A stretch of 64,000 nt of DNA from Chlorokybus atmophyticus (GCA_009103225.1 RHPI01000461.1:8800-72799), one strand, 5' to 3'; positions 48,401 to 61,274 are shown, counted from the first letter of the stretch. The notes: a model not told the origin generated them from the letters alone. Numbers and translations are program-made.

Positions 48401-50891
48401 GCGCGGTCACTTGCTTTGCAGTAAGCCCGCAGGTCCGTTATATCATCAGACTTTTGGCGCAACTCCTCTCGCAGACGCACAAGTTGAACCTGAAACGAGA
48501 ACTCAACTGTCAACGTGTTGTAATGTAACCATGCCGTAACCATGCCACACGTTGTTGACGACTGTGTTGACCTCATCAGAAGACGGTTCACTCGACATGG
48601 TTGGGGGCGCAAGTTATACCTTGAGTGGCTCTTCTTCTCTTTCCCTGAGACGTTCACCTCCTCTTTCGCTCGCTCTCTCCCTCTCTTTCTCCCATTTGTC
48701 TCCCTCTCGGTCCCCGCCTCCTTGCAGTACGGACTCGCTGCTCGCTTCCGACCGCAAAGGCTGCACTGCTGATGAAATGGAGGCACGCCTTGGCTCTGTC
48801 AACCTACACAAGAGGCATGAGTACATGTGCATTTGTACTTACAGCACAAGTTGCATTGTTGGGGTGCATGGAAACATACCAACACACCATAACAGGCTGT
48901 ACCTGGCACTCTGCGATCGCGGTGTGAGTGACCCGCCTCCTCGACGGGAGTGAAAACCTGTTGTTACAAATCAGTAAGGCGGTTGCAGCGCTTTCATGTG
49001 CCCGCAAAAGGCACGCAATTGATAGAAAACATCAAGTGCATTCCAACTGATGAAGTAGTACCTATCGGTGTGGGTGAGCCTGGCTGGGAGGGGCCGTCTC
49101 CTCGACTCCTCTCATCCTTGTTGTTGACGTCAACGTAGTTGCTATGGCTGTTGAAGCTAGCCCTTTCCTTTTTGCTGGCGTTGCCGCCGTTGTTCAGAGC
49201 GTCCATCGCAGCGCGCAGAGTGCCGGACACTGTGGACTTGGGACTGGTTGGAGCCATGTATACACGTTGCAGCGACTCCTGAACATATTGTGTAACATAT
49301 AAGACCTTTGTAATGATGGACACACAACACTTGGCAGCCATATGATACCTACCGCACAACCATCAGTCAAGAAGGGTCACATGCGATTCTTGCTCGACTT
49401 ACAGTGTCTATGCAAGACACGCAAGCGACATTCCAAGCTGGCGCTGAACCTGTTTCTTTTCTTTGCACTGACCTCAGATGTTTCTGTTTGGAAAAGTCTC
49501 GATGATGGCGGGTCCTTCTTCTCGTGGGTTGCGCTGTTGATGGGGCCAAAGGCGCGCTCAACGACAGAGCGAAAGCGTGGTGAGGCCGGTGACTGTGGGG
49601 GTGAGGCTGCTGAGGTGCGGGACGGTTCAGGTGGCACGTTGATCGCGAGCTTCAACCTGTATGGTTGATGAGGCTCAGAAAGGAGTAAGCTATATGCTTA
49701 TGGCGAAGGTCTGCAGCAAACACCCGCAAACGACCGGTGGTGCTTGAAGCTGTGATCCTCGTCAACATGCCGGAGACACACTACATATGCGCAGTCTGTT
49801 GGAAGGACAAAGCAATGTCGCATACACTCGCATTGCCATTGTGCATCTACCACGCACAGTACGAGTACAAAGAGTATCCTTCCCCCACCCCCACCCTACA
49901 GGCCACCACCAACCCCACCACCATCACCAACAAGCAAACAACAAGCTATTATTGTGTGCTTGGGCGATGGCACCAACGGAGCAAGTTAGACGACTATACT
50001 GTCAGTCAGTGTGAACTGAGAAGCTATGGTACACGTCACATCAGAACCTGCTCTCCTCCTCCAGTGCAAAGAAGAGCCATGAGGACAACAAAGAACTTGT
50101 CAACGTGTTGGACACGCATGTGGGTCTAACTCGCACACGCCTTACTTCCATTACCTACCTTGGTTTGCCTTTCTGGTGGGAAGGCATGCCCTCACTCTCT
50201 CCTGAGCTTTTCAGCGCAGCGCTTTCTGCTTCAGCCATGTGACTCATCATGGCGCCGCCGCTCAAGGCCGACACCAGGCCGGGCACGTCCCCGACTGGCC
50301 GCTGCTTGCGCATGCCTTGACCCCATACTAGTGTTTGCCTGCAAGCAGGAGTTAGGGTTGAGCAAAACCTGAAACGCAGAAGCACTCGCTGGCAAGTAGC
50401 TTCAAGCACAGAAAGACGTGCTAAGAGCTGCTGCTTTGCACAGCTTGTGCAAGTGCTCAGCGAGTGCAGTTTCACTTCAAAGCAGGTGCCTAGTGATTGT
50501 TTGGCCTTTTAACAAGTTGCAAACTGCTCAGAGTCACATTGAGTGCTGCCTGTCAAGAAGTAGACTACAACTCCTACACATTCGTAAGCACCTGGCTATG
50601 GTGCCAGCATCCCACAGCTCCTTTAGCTCCTGAAAGGACACCGGGCCAACTGGCCTGCCAGTCTCCTCGTGTCCATAGAACCACCTGCACGAGCAACACA
50701 AAGATATAACCAAATATAATGCAAGCTAGCATCTGACTACGGACCAGGCCTGGCCTGGTCCGTAGTAAGTGCTAGCTGAGCTGCCTGTAAGTCTATCAGC
50801 ACCTTGCCGCCCTCATGTCGGAGGGACCGTCATTGCGGCGGCTATCCCGCGCAGGATGCGGTTCGCCATCCTGACCTTCCTGACCATCCAT
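45459..50891 (-). CDS. GYF_2 - coiled coil - GAS2 domain protein, 20 exons
   Basis: Twenty exons join in phase to 872 residues: 50891-50803, 50684-50592, 50338-50159, 49656-49473, 49278-49062, 48957-48933, 48803-48620, 48489-48391, 48303-48202, 48126-48060, 47954-47866, 47791-47741, 47642-47600, 47412-47279, 47200-47141, 46967-46824, 46723-46085, 45933-45850, 45735-45681 and 45538-45459. Residues about 30-85 are a GYF_2 domain: WFYGHEETGRPVGPVSFQEL, LWDAGTIARQTLVWGQGM, RPVGDVPGL. A Ser/Pro-rich part follows. Residues about 325-590 are coiled coil (VRLREELRQKSDDITDLRAY, MLEAKAAQLAQLLES), then about 200 Ser/Thr-rich residues. Residues about 805-872 form a GAS2 (GAR) domain: LENGIKLPVLK, VYRLGDRKIHLSVL, CVKAGGGYRDFLDYL. 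GAS2 domains bind microtubules and GYF_2 is a peptide-binding fold, so a cytoskeletal adaptor role is inferred. Intron 18 has a GC donor (AAG|GCAAGT). Confidence 0.85.
50725..50776. repeat. Perfect-stem hairpin in intron 1 of the GYF-GAS2 gene
   Basis: Arms ACTACGGACCAGGC (50736-50749) and its complement (50753-50766) pair fully around CTG. GCTAGCA and TGCTAGC continue the stem outside a small asymmetric bulge. The whole foldback lies within intron 1 (50685-50802). Confidence 0.75.
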
Positions 50892-52012
50892 AGGCTACCC
50901 CTACTCTCAGTCGCCCGAGGCCAGGCCAGGCCACGCACACCTCACACAAGCAGCTACGTACACCGACCAAGCTACTCCTGGCCTGGCCGCCACCGCGAGC
51001 TTGCTACTCAGCCTACTCTAGTGCTACAGCAGCCGTACCAGGCCGAAGCAGCACACGGTCTGCTCTGGACCTCGCTCCCGACCCGACCCGACCAGGCCGG
51101 CCCACACCAGACCAGGCCAGGCCCGACCAGGCCAAATTAGGCGTTGATTGATATCGACGCTAACAGTTAGCGATAAACGTGACAGGTCAATCGGGCTTAG
51201 CACATCAGGCTCGACGAAAAATGGAACGCAATGGGACTTGGTGACCCGGATTGGGATCTCCCGCCACACGAATTAGGGTTAGGGTTTTGGCGGTGTGGGC
51301 GACGTGGCTGAAGCTGAGGGCTGTCGGCGGCGGTGTAGGCGTAGGTGGGCGTGGCGGCGTTTGGCATAACTGGGTGCGACAGGCGCTGGAGGATACTGTT
51401 GGTGAAGCTGGAAATTTTGAGTCTTGAGGTGTGGATATTGTATGCACGCGGGTGGTGACATGCGCTGCGCTCAAGGTTGCTGAGCCCCGGAGTGCCATGG
51501 CACAGGTAAGCATGCATGAGTGTCCGGTCAAATCTTGAAGTCATATGTCTTGATTTGTCTCACTCTGAGGGAGCAGCCTCCAAGTGTTGGGCTCTAGTTG
51601 CGTGCTCAAAGCAATGCTGAAAAGCGACAGCCCTAATTACGGCATGCAACGAGTGTGTATACCGCTGCACAGCAACATCTCAGATTCTTATGTTGGGATG
51701 GTGTTTTCGCATCAATGCGTAACGAGCATATCTAGACTTAGCAGCTTGCTGCTGGGATCGTTTTGGGACTTACGCAAGTGAAGACACAGCCTGCCTTGCT
51801 GTTGTTGCATTTCTTTTCCGCTCGGTATGCTACATGGTGAATACTGTTTTTGGCCAACAATGTTAATCTGAAGTTGTAACAGATGTACAACTTTTCTAGC
51901 TTGCATGCTTTCGTGCCAGTTGGATTGCAGTGTCTTAATCATGCAAAGATTGGTCAAAGTCGCTATTGCGTCATTTTGCATGCAAGCTTTGCAGATAATT
52001 AGTGTGCTCAAT
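50892..52012. promoter_or_regulatory. Divergent promoter region with telo-box and ACCAGGCC cluster
   Basis: Lies between the GYF-GAS2 start and the J-domain gene. GACCAGGCC or CCAGGCC in either orientation recurs many times at 50740-51130. A double telo-box (complement AAACCCTAACCCTAA) is at about 51273-51287. A possible short first exon of the J-domain gene (51497-51505) lies inside. Confidence 0.45.
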
Positions 52013-54543
52013 ATGGATTGTGTACAGGATGATGATGACGATGTTGTGATCGTCGACCCCGTGTGTGCCGCCGCTGATTGGACAAACGCTCGTGCTCGAA
52101 AGCGCACTTCAAGTTACCAGCAACATGCAAGTACATCAAATGGTGCAGCGCATGTTCACTGCACAGCCAATGGTGTGCATGCGCATGCGAATGGCCACCC
52201 GCATGCTCAGCAGCAAGCACCAGATGCTAACGGTTGGCAGCGGTTCTATCCCATCTTCTCTCAGCAAGCGCGCAACCATACATCGCACTCAGCACACGCA
52301 ATACCGATCACATCAGGTGTGTGTGAGGTTCACTCAGGTTGTGGTTGGTGCGACGAGCAGTGTGTTTGATGGAAAGGTCATCACGTGTGATTGACATGCA
52401 GGTGCTGCCAATGGCAGGCCAACAGGCAGTCAAGCAGCACGCAAAACTCCTCATGCCTCGACACCACAACAGCAAGTACCAACAACTGCCCGCAGACCTT
52501 TTGTAACACCTTTTGCAGCTGGCTTGCATGCGGATGCACAGGTACGCCTGTTACAGGTTGTCCTACACATGACAGTGCTCTGACTTGACATAGCATAGTA
52601 ACATACATGTTACATCTCGTCAGCAGCGTTTGCATGAAAACAATGGAGCCTCGTTGGCGAGCGAGTCTCAAAATAGCACGATGTCACGGAGGCGCAAGAT
52701 GGAGCATGCAGCTGCCGGGCCGACCAGATTGGGCGCCAGGACCGGTGTGCAGGTTGATACAGAAGAGTCTGAATCAGAGGACTCATATGAAACCGCAACC
52801 ATGAACAGTAGCAGCAATGGCGGACGTTCAAATGGTTTTGCGCAGCGGTCTCCTGTCCCTCCTCCGGCTGATGTACAGGTGGTTGAAAATGTTGTATGTT
52901 GCAGGTGGTGTCAAAGTTGCATGTGTATGCGTGCTTATGCTTGCTGATGCAATGTTTTGCGGGCTGCGCAGGACTTGGACAGCGATGATAGTGATTCGGA
53001 CATTGCAGAAGTGAGCTTAGGAGCACAAGCAGAGCTTAAGAAGCAGTGGGAGAAAGCCAGGGAAGCCAAGGAAACCCGTGTACATCAATCACCACCAGCC
53101 CAGCACAGGTAAAGACATGCTCGCTGTTGAAAGGTGTCATGCAGTCACTGTGACATGCTTGGCGTCAAGGGAATTCCAAGACATGCACCTCATACTGTGT
53201 TTGCGCAGGCATATACTGGCATGCACCTGCAATATCACAATGAGTGCTTACACACTGTCAACTTTGCAGGTCTGACCATGATACTCCTATGCCTGCAAGC
53301 CCGTTTATAGTGCCACCACCAGCACCAGCTTATGCACCAGCACCAGCACCAGCAGCACATGTACATGCACAAGCACATGCCCCCGCACACGCTGCTCCTG
53401 CACCCTTCACCACAGCACATGCATTGGACTCCAAAGCCACCCCCGCGCCAGCAGTGGCGTCGACATCAGCGCAGGCGCCGGCAATGGCGGAGGCGGCTTC
53501 TCGCAGCTCCATGCCAGCTAGCATGAGCGGATACACACCGTCCCCGTCCCGCCACGCAGCACCAAGTGGAAGTGCACCTGATGAGATGAACGTGGATGCC
53601 TGGTTGAGACCGGGTGAGCCGGAAGTAATGTTGGATCGAGAGGTGCTGTTAGCGAGTGACGAAAGACGTTTGGCTGATGAAGAGGAGTGGGAAAGGCGCC
53701 GGATAGAAATACAGCGACAGGTGTGTTCATGTGCAGAGTGATACTCTTGCAATTTCAGTGCGTGGTCTGCTCCTCTGCCGTCCGCGATGTTTCACACGTT
53801 GGTTTCTCTTGTAGGCTGAAGAAGTGCAGCAGCTTCGAAAGAGGAAAAAGGCCGAGGCTGAGAGGAATCGACAGATGGCCGAGCGACAGGAGCAAAGGCT
53901 GCTCGAGTATAGACAACAAGTTGCCAAGGTGCAGCATAACAAAAGCTCGTATTAGCTTCTACAAGCTTCTTGCAAACCAAAGCTTATATGCCATGCTGTA
54001 ATCCATACCATACTGTGCTGTACTTCAATGTTGCTACTGTAATTGTTGACTATACTCTGTACTGTAGTATGCTTTCCAACTGTACTAGACTATGCTTTCA
54101 TCACGTTGTTGGCTCATTTTCACCTCTGTTAGGCTGCGAATGAAAATGATACGCGGGAGCGGATACGAAGCAGCGTGCTGGCCGACCTCAAGCGCAGGAC
54201 AGAACGCTGCTACGACCTTGCGGGAGTGCTCCGAGCATTGGGTATCCCTGTCGAGGGCGGTCCACTACCCACCAAACAGCAGGTACCTTGTCACATGCGC
54301 GTACACGTGTTGGTGTTAACTCGCATACAGTGTCACGCATGGTGCTTTTGGGATTGAGTTGGGTTATAGGCTAAGCTGCCCGCAGTCTGACTACTTTTCA
54401 TTCCATGACAGTTGCAATCTGGGTTCAAGAAGGCTCTGTTGAAATTCCATCCCGATCGTCATAAAGGCGAGTTGCAAGACCAAGTGCGCGCGGAAGAGTG
54501 TTTCAAGCTGATCAAGCGATGGCAACAGAAACAGCCGTTGTAG
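52013..54543 (+). CDS. Protein with C-terminal auxilin-type J domain and acidic SIM-like start
   Basis: Exons 52013-52316, 52402-52541, 52624-52878, 52972-53108, 53270-53720, 53815-53928, 54133-54282 and 54412-54543 join in phase to 560 residues. The last exon has the J-domain core FKKALLKFHPDRHKG with the HPD motif (His about residue 530) that stimulates Hsp70, then AEECFKLIKRWQ, as in plant auxilin-like C-terminal J proteins. Before it are a charged helix (QQLRKRKKAEAERNRQMAER) and RRTERCYDLAGVLRALGIPV. The middle is Pro/Ala-rich and disordered. The start MDCVQDDDDDVVIVDP is acid plus VVIV, the form of a SUMO-interacting motif. An alternative start is a 9-base exon at 51497-51505 (Met-Ala-Gln), spliced with good borders to 52028. 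A role in Hsp70 recruitment is likely; the client is unknown. Confidence 0.83.
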
Positions 54544-55672
54544 CGCTGAGTGTAGCCTCTATAGCCTACTATAGCCGTATCTCTGTATGTACATATTGTA
54601 TAAGGCCGAGCTGGCTGGTATATTGCTGGTGATTCACATTGAGGGTGATAAGGTCTATGATTGGGCCAGTTGTACCCTTGTTGTGCGCATCAGGCAGTCG
54701 TGCCTTGCACTGCTGCATGCCGGACACGGCTTGGCAATCTCTCTCACTCTATACTATGTCAAACGGTCACAAGGTCCCAGTGTCATAACGCTAACTCAAC
54801 AACAGCTTAGCAATGCCACTTCAAATCTAGGTATAGGTCACTGCAGAAAACAATAAATGGACCGTTGGACATGCACACAGCGTTGGCAATATGATGATGG
54901 GAAGTAGAGGTTAAAGGGTCATGCTGCAGTGTAGAGAAGAGAGTGGTCATGGTACTACCACCGTTTGCCAAGCTAGATGGTTGTTGTTAGTAGGTGTCGC
55001 TTTCAACTAGAATGCACTTTATAGCAGCCTTGCCTGAAGCACCTCAGCAGCAAAGGGTGAGATCTTTGTACCTGGCAACTTCTTGTCATTATGTTGTGCT
55101 ATTGTGTGCTTAAGCAATGGAGCATAGTGTCATTGACGTTGATTGCATTATCCAGTCCAAGCGCCTGCACAGCTATCTGCTCGCATGTCAAGTACAAAGC
55201 AGGTAACCGCACGGCATTCTGCATAGGCACAAGGAGCAAGTCGAATCAGGTTCTCGTGTCTCTGCATATGCTGCATGTCTGTGCAGCAGAAACATGTGTG
55301 CGTCAACAATGCTTGTGCGTACACCCACACACTTGTGCACGCATGCGCATACAAGCGCTTATCAGCACTTTGCAAGCAGCCACAATCAATTTGCTGTTGA
55401 CCCAAACCAACTTGGTATTGGTATTGGGAGCTTCCACAAAACGAGCGCAATCATGCGCGACCACGCTCGCTTATGCACATATATATGATGCCTCGTGTGT
55501 GTGTACCATGCACTGCTCCTGCTGACAAGGCTGACAAGGCTGTCAAAAAGCCCCTAACTATGCACACTCACTGCGTTTTCGTCAAACACACGACGTGCAT
55601 CTCAGTCTCATGGTAGTTGTGTTGGGTCGGTGAATTGATGTGAGGGAGTCATTGGTCATTCACACATCACAG
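54544..55672. other. Convergent 3' spacer
   Basis: Between the J-domain and ANK-MCAT genes. From about 55530 the sequence is part of the segment duplicated at 61275 onward. No gene seen. Confidence 0.5.
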
Positions 55673-56807
55673 TCAACCGGAGATGTTGGTGAATCCCTTC
55701 CACACGCTCTGGTCCATGCGCTTGACCATGGCCTTGATCTGCTGGCCGGGACCCACCTCGAACATGTCCTTCTTGCCGGCCTGGATGAGGGACTTGAGGG
55801 TGGACTCCCACTGGACGGGCTCGACCAACTGCACAAGACAGACTAGTCAAGACATTCACAGGCAACGCAGGGAGACTGACACGCATGCATCGCGGTGCGT
55901 GCACACTGCGATGCATCTGTGTCACTCTCTTGTCTGCGTGCGCGCACATGTTTGCGTGTGTTGCGCATGCATGTGCCTTCCAAAAAGTCTGCTCCACCAG
56001 CACATATAGGCCATTGGCAACTACCGATGTGTGGCATGCACAAGACACACACACACACATACCATACCTGTCTGGCCAGCAATTCGGGTATGCTCTTCCC
56101 GTCCGGGAACGGTTTCCCCGTCACGTTGCTGTAGACGGGGATCGCGGGATCGTGCCACGTAACCGCTGACAGCGCCTTGGACAACGCCTCACTCGCGGGA
56201 CGCATCAGGGAAGTGTGGAAACCGCCACTGACCTGGTGTGTGTGGGGGGGGGGGGACACAGAGACACATATAAGCACATGTCCACATGGGAACAATGTTC
56301 GTGGGAAGGTGGTGTGGTGGAGTTGATGTGCAGTGTGGCTTCGCACACACCTCTAGGAGAGTTGCGCGAATGGCGCCCTTCTGTATCGCCAGCTTGCCAA
56401 AGGCATCCAGCGCAGCCTGCGCAGGTGGTTGCAAGTGTCAACACATTAATTGTCGTTGCTGTTGTTGTAGTTGCTACTGTTTTTGTGTCAACGAGACGCA
56501 CACCTTGTGTCCTGAGACGACTCTGCCTTGCGGGAAGAGGTAGTTGGCGACCTCGAGCACGGTGTCCGCGGGGAGGCTCTTCTTCGCCTGTGTGTGTAGA
56601 CATTGCATGTTGGGTGTACCACCACCAACCACAGCAACAACAACAACAACAACAACATCACACACCTGGTCAATGAGTGGGCGTATGTCGGCGTCATCGA
56701 GGCCGATGACCGAGAGCATCTTGTGCGGGCGGCCGAGCTGCGCCGCCGCCGCCATGCTCTCAGCACGCACCTTGACAAGCTGCAACAGCAACAAAAATGG
56801 TAAGGAC

Positions 56808-56843
<36 letters not shown>

Positions 56844-57344
56844 GTACACATACCTTGAGGGCGTCCTCGAAGGAAAGAGCGCCCGCGAACACGAGCGCCG
56901 GGTACTCGCCCAACGACAGACCCGCCGCGGCGCTGCATCGCTCGATCTCCACGGGCCTGTCGGCCTGTGCCAACGCCACACAAGTCAACATGTGTGCGTG
57001 TGTCTGTGACAAGTGCTTGCAACACCTTTTACTCATGCACACACACTCCCTCACCTTGATCAGTTCGACGGCTGCGAGTGCGGCGATGAGCAGCGCGGGC
57101 TGCGCGTACTTGGTGTCGTTGAGCTGGTCAAGGGGACCCTTCGCGATCAGCTTCTCGATGTCGTAGCCCAGAACCTCCTTGGCTCTGGACAGCATGGACT
57201 TCACCGCGGGGAGACGCAAACTCTCCTGAGACATCATGCAACAAAGAACACATGATGTGAGATAGTCACTCGTTTGTCAGAGGAACAGGTTTTGTCTTCC
57301 TGCTCTCTGGGAGAACCCAACAACACATGCTCAGATGCACGCGT

Positions 57345-57391
<47 letters not shown>

Positions 57392-58789
57392 AAAAATCTT
57401 CACCACCTTCAGCATGCCGATCGCTTGTGACCCCTGCCCCGGAAACAGAAACGCCACCGGACTGGCCATATCCTTCGGCCCAACCTTCACACTATCCCCA
57501 CCACTGTTGCCAACACCATTGTCGTTCTCCCCCTTCTTCCCTTCCATCTGTTCCCTCCACGCCTTGACCTCCTCCTCCTCCTTCCTCCTCAGCTCAATCT
57601 CCGGATACGGGTGCTTATACTCCTTGTCCCACTTCTTGATGGTATCCAGCCCATAGTCATGGAGTGCCCACCAGTCGCCGATGTCTTCATGGGGGTCCCT
57701 CACCTTGGGTGTGGAGGAGTGCTTGGCGTCGAGGGACTTGAGAGAGGATTGGATGGAAGGGTTCCATTGGAGCTGAAAGGGGAGGTTCTCCCCAGGGTGG
57801 ATGTAAGGGTCGTAGTCTTTGGTCTTGAGGGTGGGGTCGGCGCCTTGGGACTGAGGGGGTGGGTGGGTGGGTGGGTGGTGGATGAGAATATTTAGCAAGG
57901 AAAGATATGTGTGTCACTGACTCTTACCAGGAGGTACTCGTAGCATTCGATGTAGCCATCGATGTGAGCCAAGTAGGCGCAACGGTGGAGAGCGGTCAGG
58001 CCGTTGGGATCCCTCTGCACACACAATGCCTCCCATCAACATCATTAACACACAACGACGATAGCTACAATGGCCACCACCACCACCACAACAACGAGTA
58101 TGGTTTTGTTGTGAAGGGGCCAGGGGGAGGAGACAGTGCTGATGTTACAACAAGATCAATCGCAGCACAGCCGTGTTGTTGCAACAGCAACAACAATGCA
58201 CTGCAACTGATGACGGTTGGGTTTGAGTTGGGAAGGGGGAGAGGCGAGGCGGGGGAAGGGGGGGAGTGTCACAATGCTGCTGTTGTAGGGGAGAACGAAC
58301 CTGGTTGACATCGGCGCCTAGGGCGAGTAGGTGCACGATCATGTCAATCTGCTTGGACGTGGCAGCAAAGTGTATGGGCCCCCCCGCTCCGCAATCCTGC
58401 GTGACATAGTACTCGTCGTCCTTCATGATCTTCGCCAGGCCCTCCGGGTCCGCCTTCCTCACCACGCTGAAGAACTCGAACGGAGTGTGCTGGAGTTTGG
58501 GAGGGAACCGACCCGTGTAACGCATGTCCCTCGGCATGGCTGCTGACCGACTTGTCCTACGGCACCGCCGCCGCCGCCGCCGCCGTGTGGTTGTTGCATG
58601 CGGCCAAGTGCCTGGCCGCAGTGTGTCACATGCACAGGGCGAGAAAGGCTCGATATCGGATCCTGGTAGGGGGTTAGGAAGTTTGTCCGGAGTGCTGGTG
58701 CGATATCGGGCTCCGCAACTAGCACCCGTTACGTAGCAAAGGGCGCGAGAGGAGAGGTCGCCGATCGACTTCCCTTTCCCCCTCATCAT
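55673..58789 (-). CDS. Ankyrin repeat - malonyl-CoA:ACP transacylase fusion
   Basis: Ten exons, all in phase 0: 58789-58301, 58014-57928, 57850-57407, 57225-57055, 56964-56854, 56779-56666, 56587-56504, 56416-56351, 56232-56068 and 55828-55673. From the Met at 58789 they give 628 residues; from the inner Met at 58537, 544. Residues about 125-225 are ankyrin repeats (GGPIHFAATSKQIDMIVHLL, GADVNQRDPNGLTALHRCAY, LLSQGADPTLK), then a charged linker. From about 325 comes a full FabD-type transacylase that moves malonyl from CoA to acyl carrier protein: FLFPGQGSQ, the nucleophile Ser in GLSLGE (about 414), Arg in VRAESM (about 439), His in GGFHTSLM (about 528), and FEVGPGQQIKAMVKR near the end. All catalytic residues are present. 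Location is unclear: the first 80 residues are Arg-rich but not a clear transit peptide. Confidence 0.9.
56806..56842. repeat. (CA)n microsatellite in an intron
   Basis: CA repeat with AAA interruptions between exons 5 and 6 of the ANK-MCAT gene. A similar tract at 57347-57387, ending in poly-A, lies between exons 3 and 4. Confidence 0.9.
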
Positions 58790-61274
58790 GATGTCATTTA
58801 AAGTCGACACTGGTGTACCACGCTATATGTCATGTGAATGGTGACTGACCATTGCTGAGGTTTTACTTGCGATTTATACTTCTATTCGTTTTAGGAGCTT
58901 AGAATATTCTGCTAATTGTACGAAGCACTGGTTGCATGCCAATAACATGTCATTTAACGCTTATACTATGAGAAAGTTTTTTAACTCGTTACAAGTGACT
59001 CAACCATTGTGAGGACATTATGGCTGCTAGATTATGTGACTCACATAAGTTGTGTAATATATTTCTTGCGTTGACATGATATATATACATATATGGAAGA
59101 ACATGACAATACAATATATATTCTGATAACGCTAAAAGCGCCACGTAATGTAGTTGGAGTCATTGTGCAATGTTCGTATATAGTTATATTATACATATGC
59201 TATGGTATCGCGCGTACCCATTTTCAAGACAATTTACGTTATTCCAAAATAACCAAATACAATGAGGTAAATTGCTGACTTGCTCACACAGCACATTGCG
59301 AAGTGAGTGTGATCAACATAAGCATGGCACTATAACTACTACTATGACAATTAAAATACTCAACGTTTGCATTATATAGCAAAGCAATGTTATAAGTACA
59401 TTCACATTGCAATGTAATGTATATTAAGATTACTTTACATAAAGTACACAATATGACATTGACTGATTTGCTTTCACCATATTAAAAGCTGACGGTAATG
59501 TACCGCCACAGCTGTAGCATGGTGCAATACCTCAATGTGATGAGCGTCATTATACTCATGTTGCAATTGATTTTTGCAATTCACAAACAAACGGTGGTGT
59601 AATACATGCGTGAGTTAAATATTATCAAAAGACAACATGCAGCAGTGCCACATGTAACATGCGTATTACGTTGCCGGCATGATGTGAGTACTACTCTATT
59701 GCGATGGACGTGATGGAAATAATGCACGGGCCGCAACATCTTGCCATATGAGTAGCGCAATACAAGTCAACTTTTACAGCTTGTCAACACTTGTTATGGA
59801 AAGTTGTTGGTGGATTTATTGATGAAACTCGTACAGTCATACGAGCATGGTTTTCGCATGTGCAATGCTGTCAAACGCAAACATGTGATGAGTATGCTCG
59901 TGGGTTAAGATAAACTAATATAACACACGTATAATTACGTTATCAACTTGTCCCTTACATACATCATAATGATTCATTTTACAAAACGTACCAAGCTGCT
60001 CTTATAATAATATCACTTATTTATGATTTGGTCGGCTTTGCAAACTTATGCACAAGCAGGGATTTGTAGGATGTCCTGCCAGTACCACCCGTAAATCACG
60101 CATTTGATGTTGCCGCTCAATGCTAAGGGAGGAGAGGATGGCCATTAGCCTCACCACGCAGCGCAAGCCCCAAGGACAAATGCCGAGCACACCCACAACA
60201 CCATAGTACCACACCCCATTGTGCGTGGTATTGTGACGACCTGAAGGGATGAGGTGGAGAGCCTCGGCAGCATTTAACCGTTAGCTGCTAAACCAAGCAC
60301 CCCACGCATGATTGGCCCTCTTGCAAGGCGAACACACACTGATTAATGTACTCCTCTCCACTTAAGGATGCAACTTAGCATTTATACCACTGCTCTCCCA
60401 TCCTGACACACAGGATATCCACCTAGGCCTTTGTCACTATGCGCTGACCTTGCTCCTCATTGAAACCGTTGGCAACAACTTTACCTCGGTAGCATTAACC
60501 CCCTTGATCTGTAGCAGTTATAATTCCACCTCGGAACTAAGGAAGTAGGCTGTCCGATAGCCCATATTGTAACTTAGGGCCCTATACACTTGCATGCGGA
60601 TTGCCCATAGGCATCATTTGCGGGTGTCACATCAATAGCAAACTGCACTACCACAATTTGAATGCAAATCATATGGTTTGCCAACGTGGCTTACTGTCTT
60701 GCTACTGCCGATCTTATAGCTACTCACCATGCGACACTCATGGCTCTCATGCCATGAGCATCGATGCACTTCGTGCTATAGCCCTCATCATTGCCTTGCG
60801 GTTTCTATACCCAAGGCTCATAGGCTCAAGAACGGACCGCATGAGAGTACACCATAAGCACTACACACGCTTATAACATTGAACATCCCACTTGATCTCT
60901 ATTCAATGTCAATATCAGGAACAAGTACTAACTTTCGCCAGCCCCGTAGGCGTGACAGCAACCTCATTATGACAAGCCATGAGACACTATCCTATTGTTT
61001 ATACGTTACGCGTGCCTTGGGTTGATAAGCTTGTTGCCGCAGGTGATACATGTCATGGCAATACTGTCACGACAATGGTAGTAACCATCTTGTTGGGGCT
61101 ACTATCTCTTGTTCACCGCTTGATCTAACATGCCCTACCTTTACAGTCATTCATACCCTGATCAGATCGCTCTTGAAGTACGCAGCTCACTTGGGCTGTA
61201 CGATCAGCACTTAAGTCAGGCGCAAACCAAGCACGCGCATGCGTTCGCGCGAGCGTGCGTGCGTTGTACAATGC
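58790..61274. other. Intergenic; AT-rich then mixed, no gene
   Basis: 58850-60010 is AT-rich with no open frame of note. 60010-61270 is more balanced, with a frame at 60601-60876 that I cannot support. No repeat family is recognised. Confidence 0.5.

Noticed and set aside
51270-51290. Internal telomere (TTAGGGTTAGGG)
   Set aside because: Only two units in a promoter region; better read as a telo-box.
60601-60876. 91-codon frame in the right-hand spacer
   Set aside because: Isolated, no recognisable motif and no neighbouring exons.
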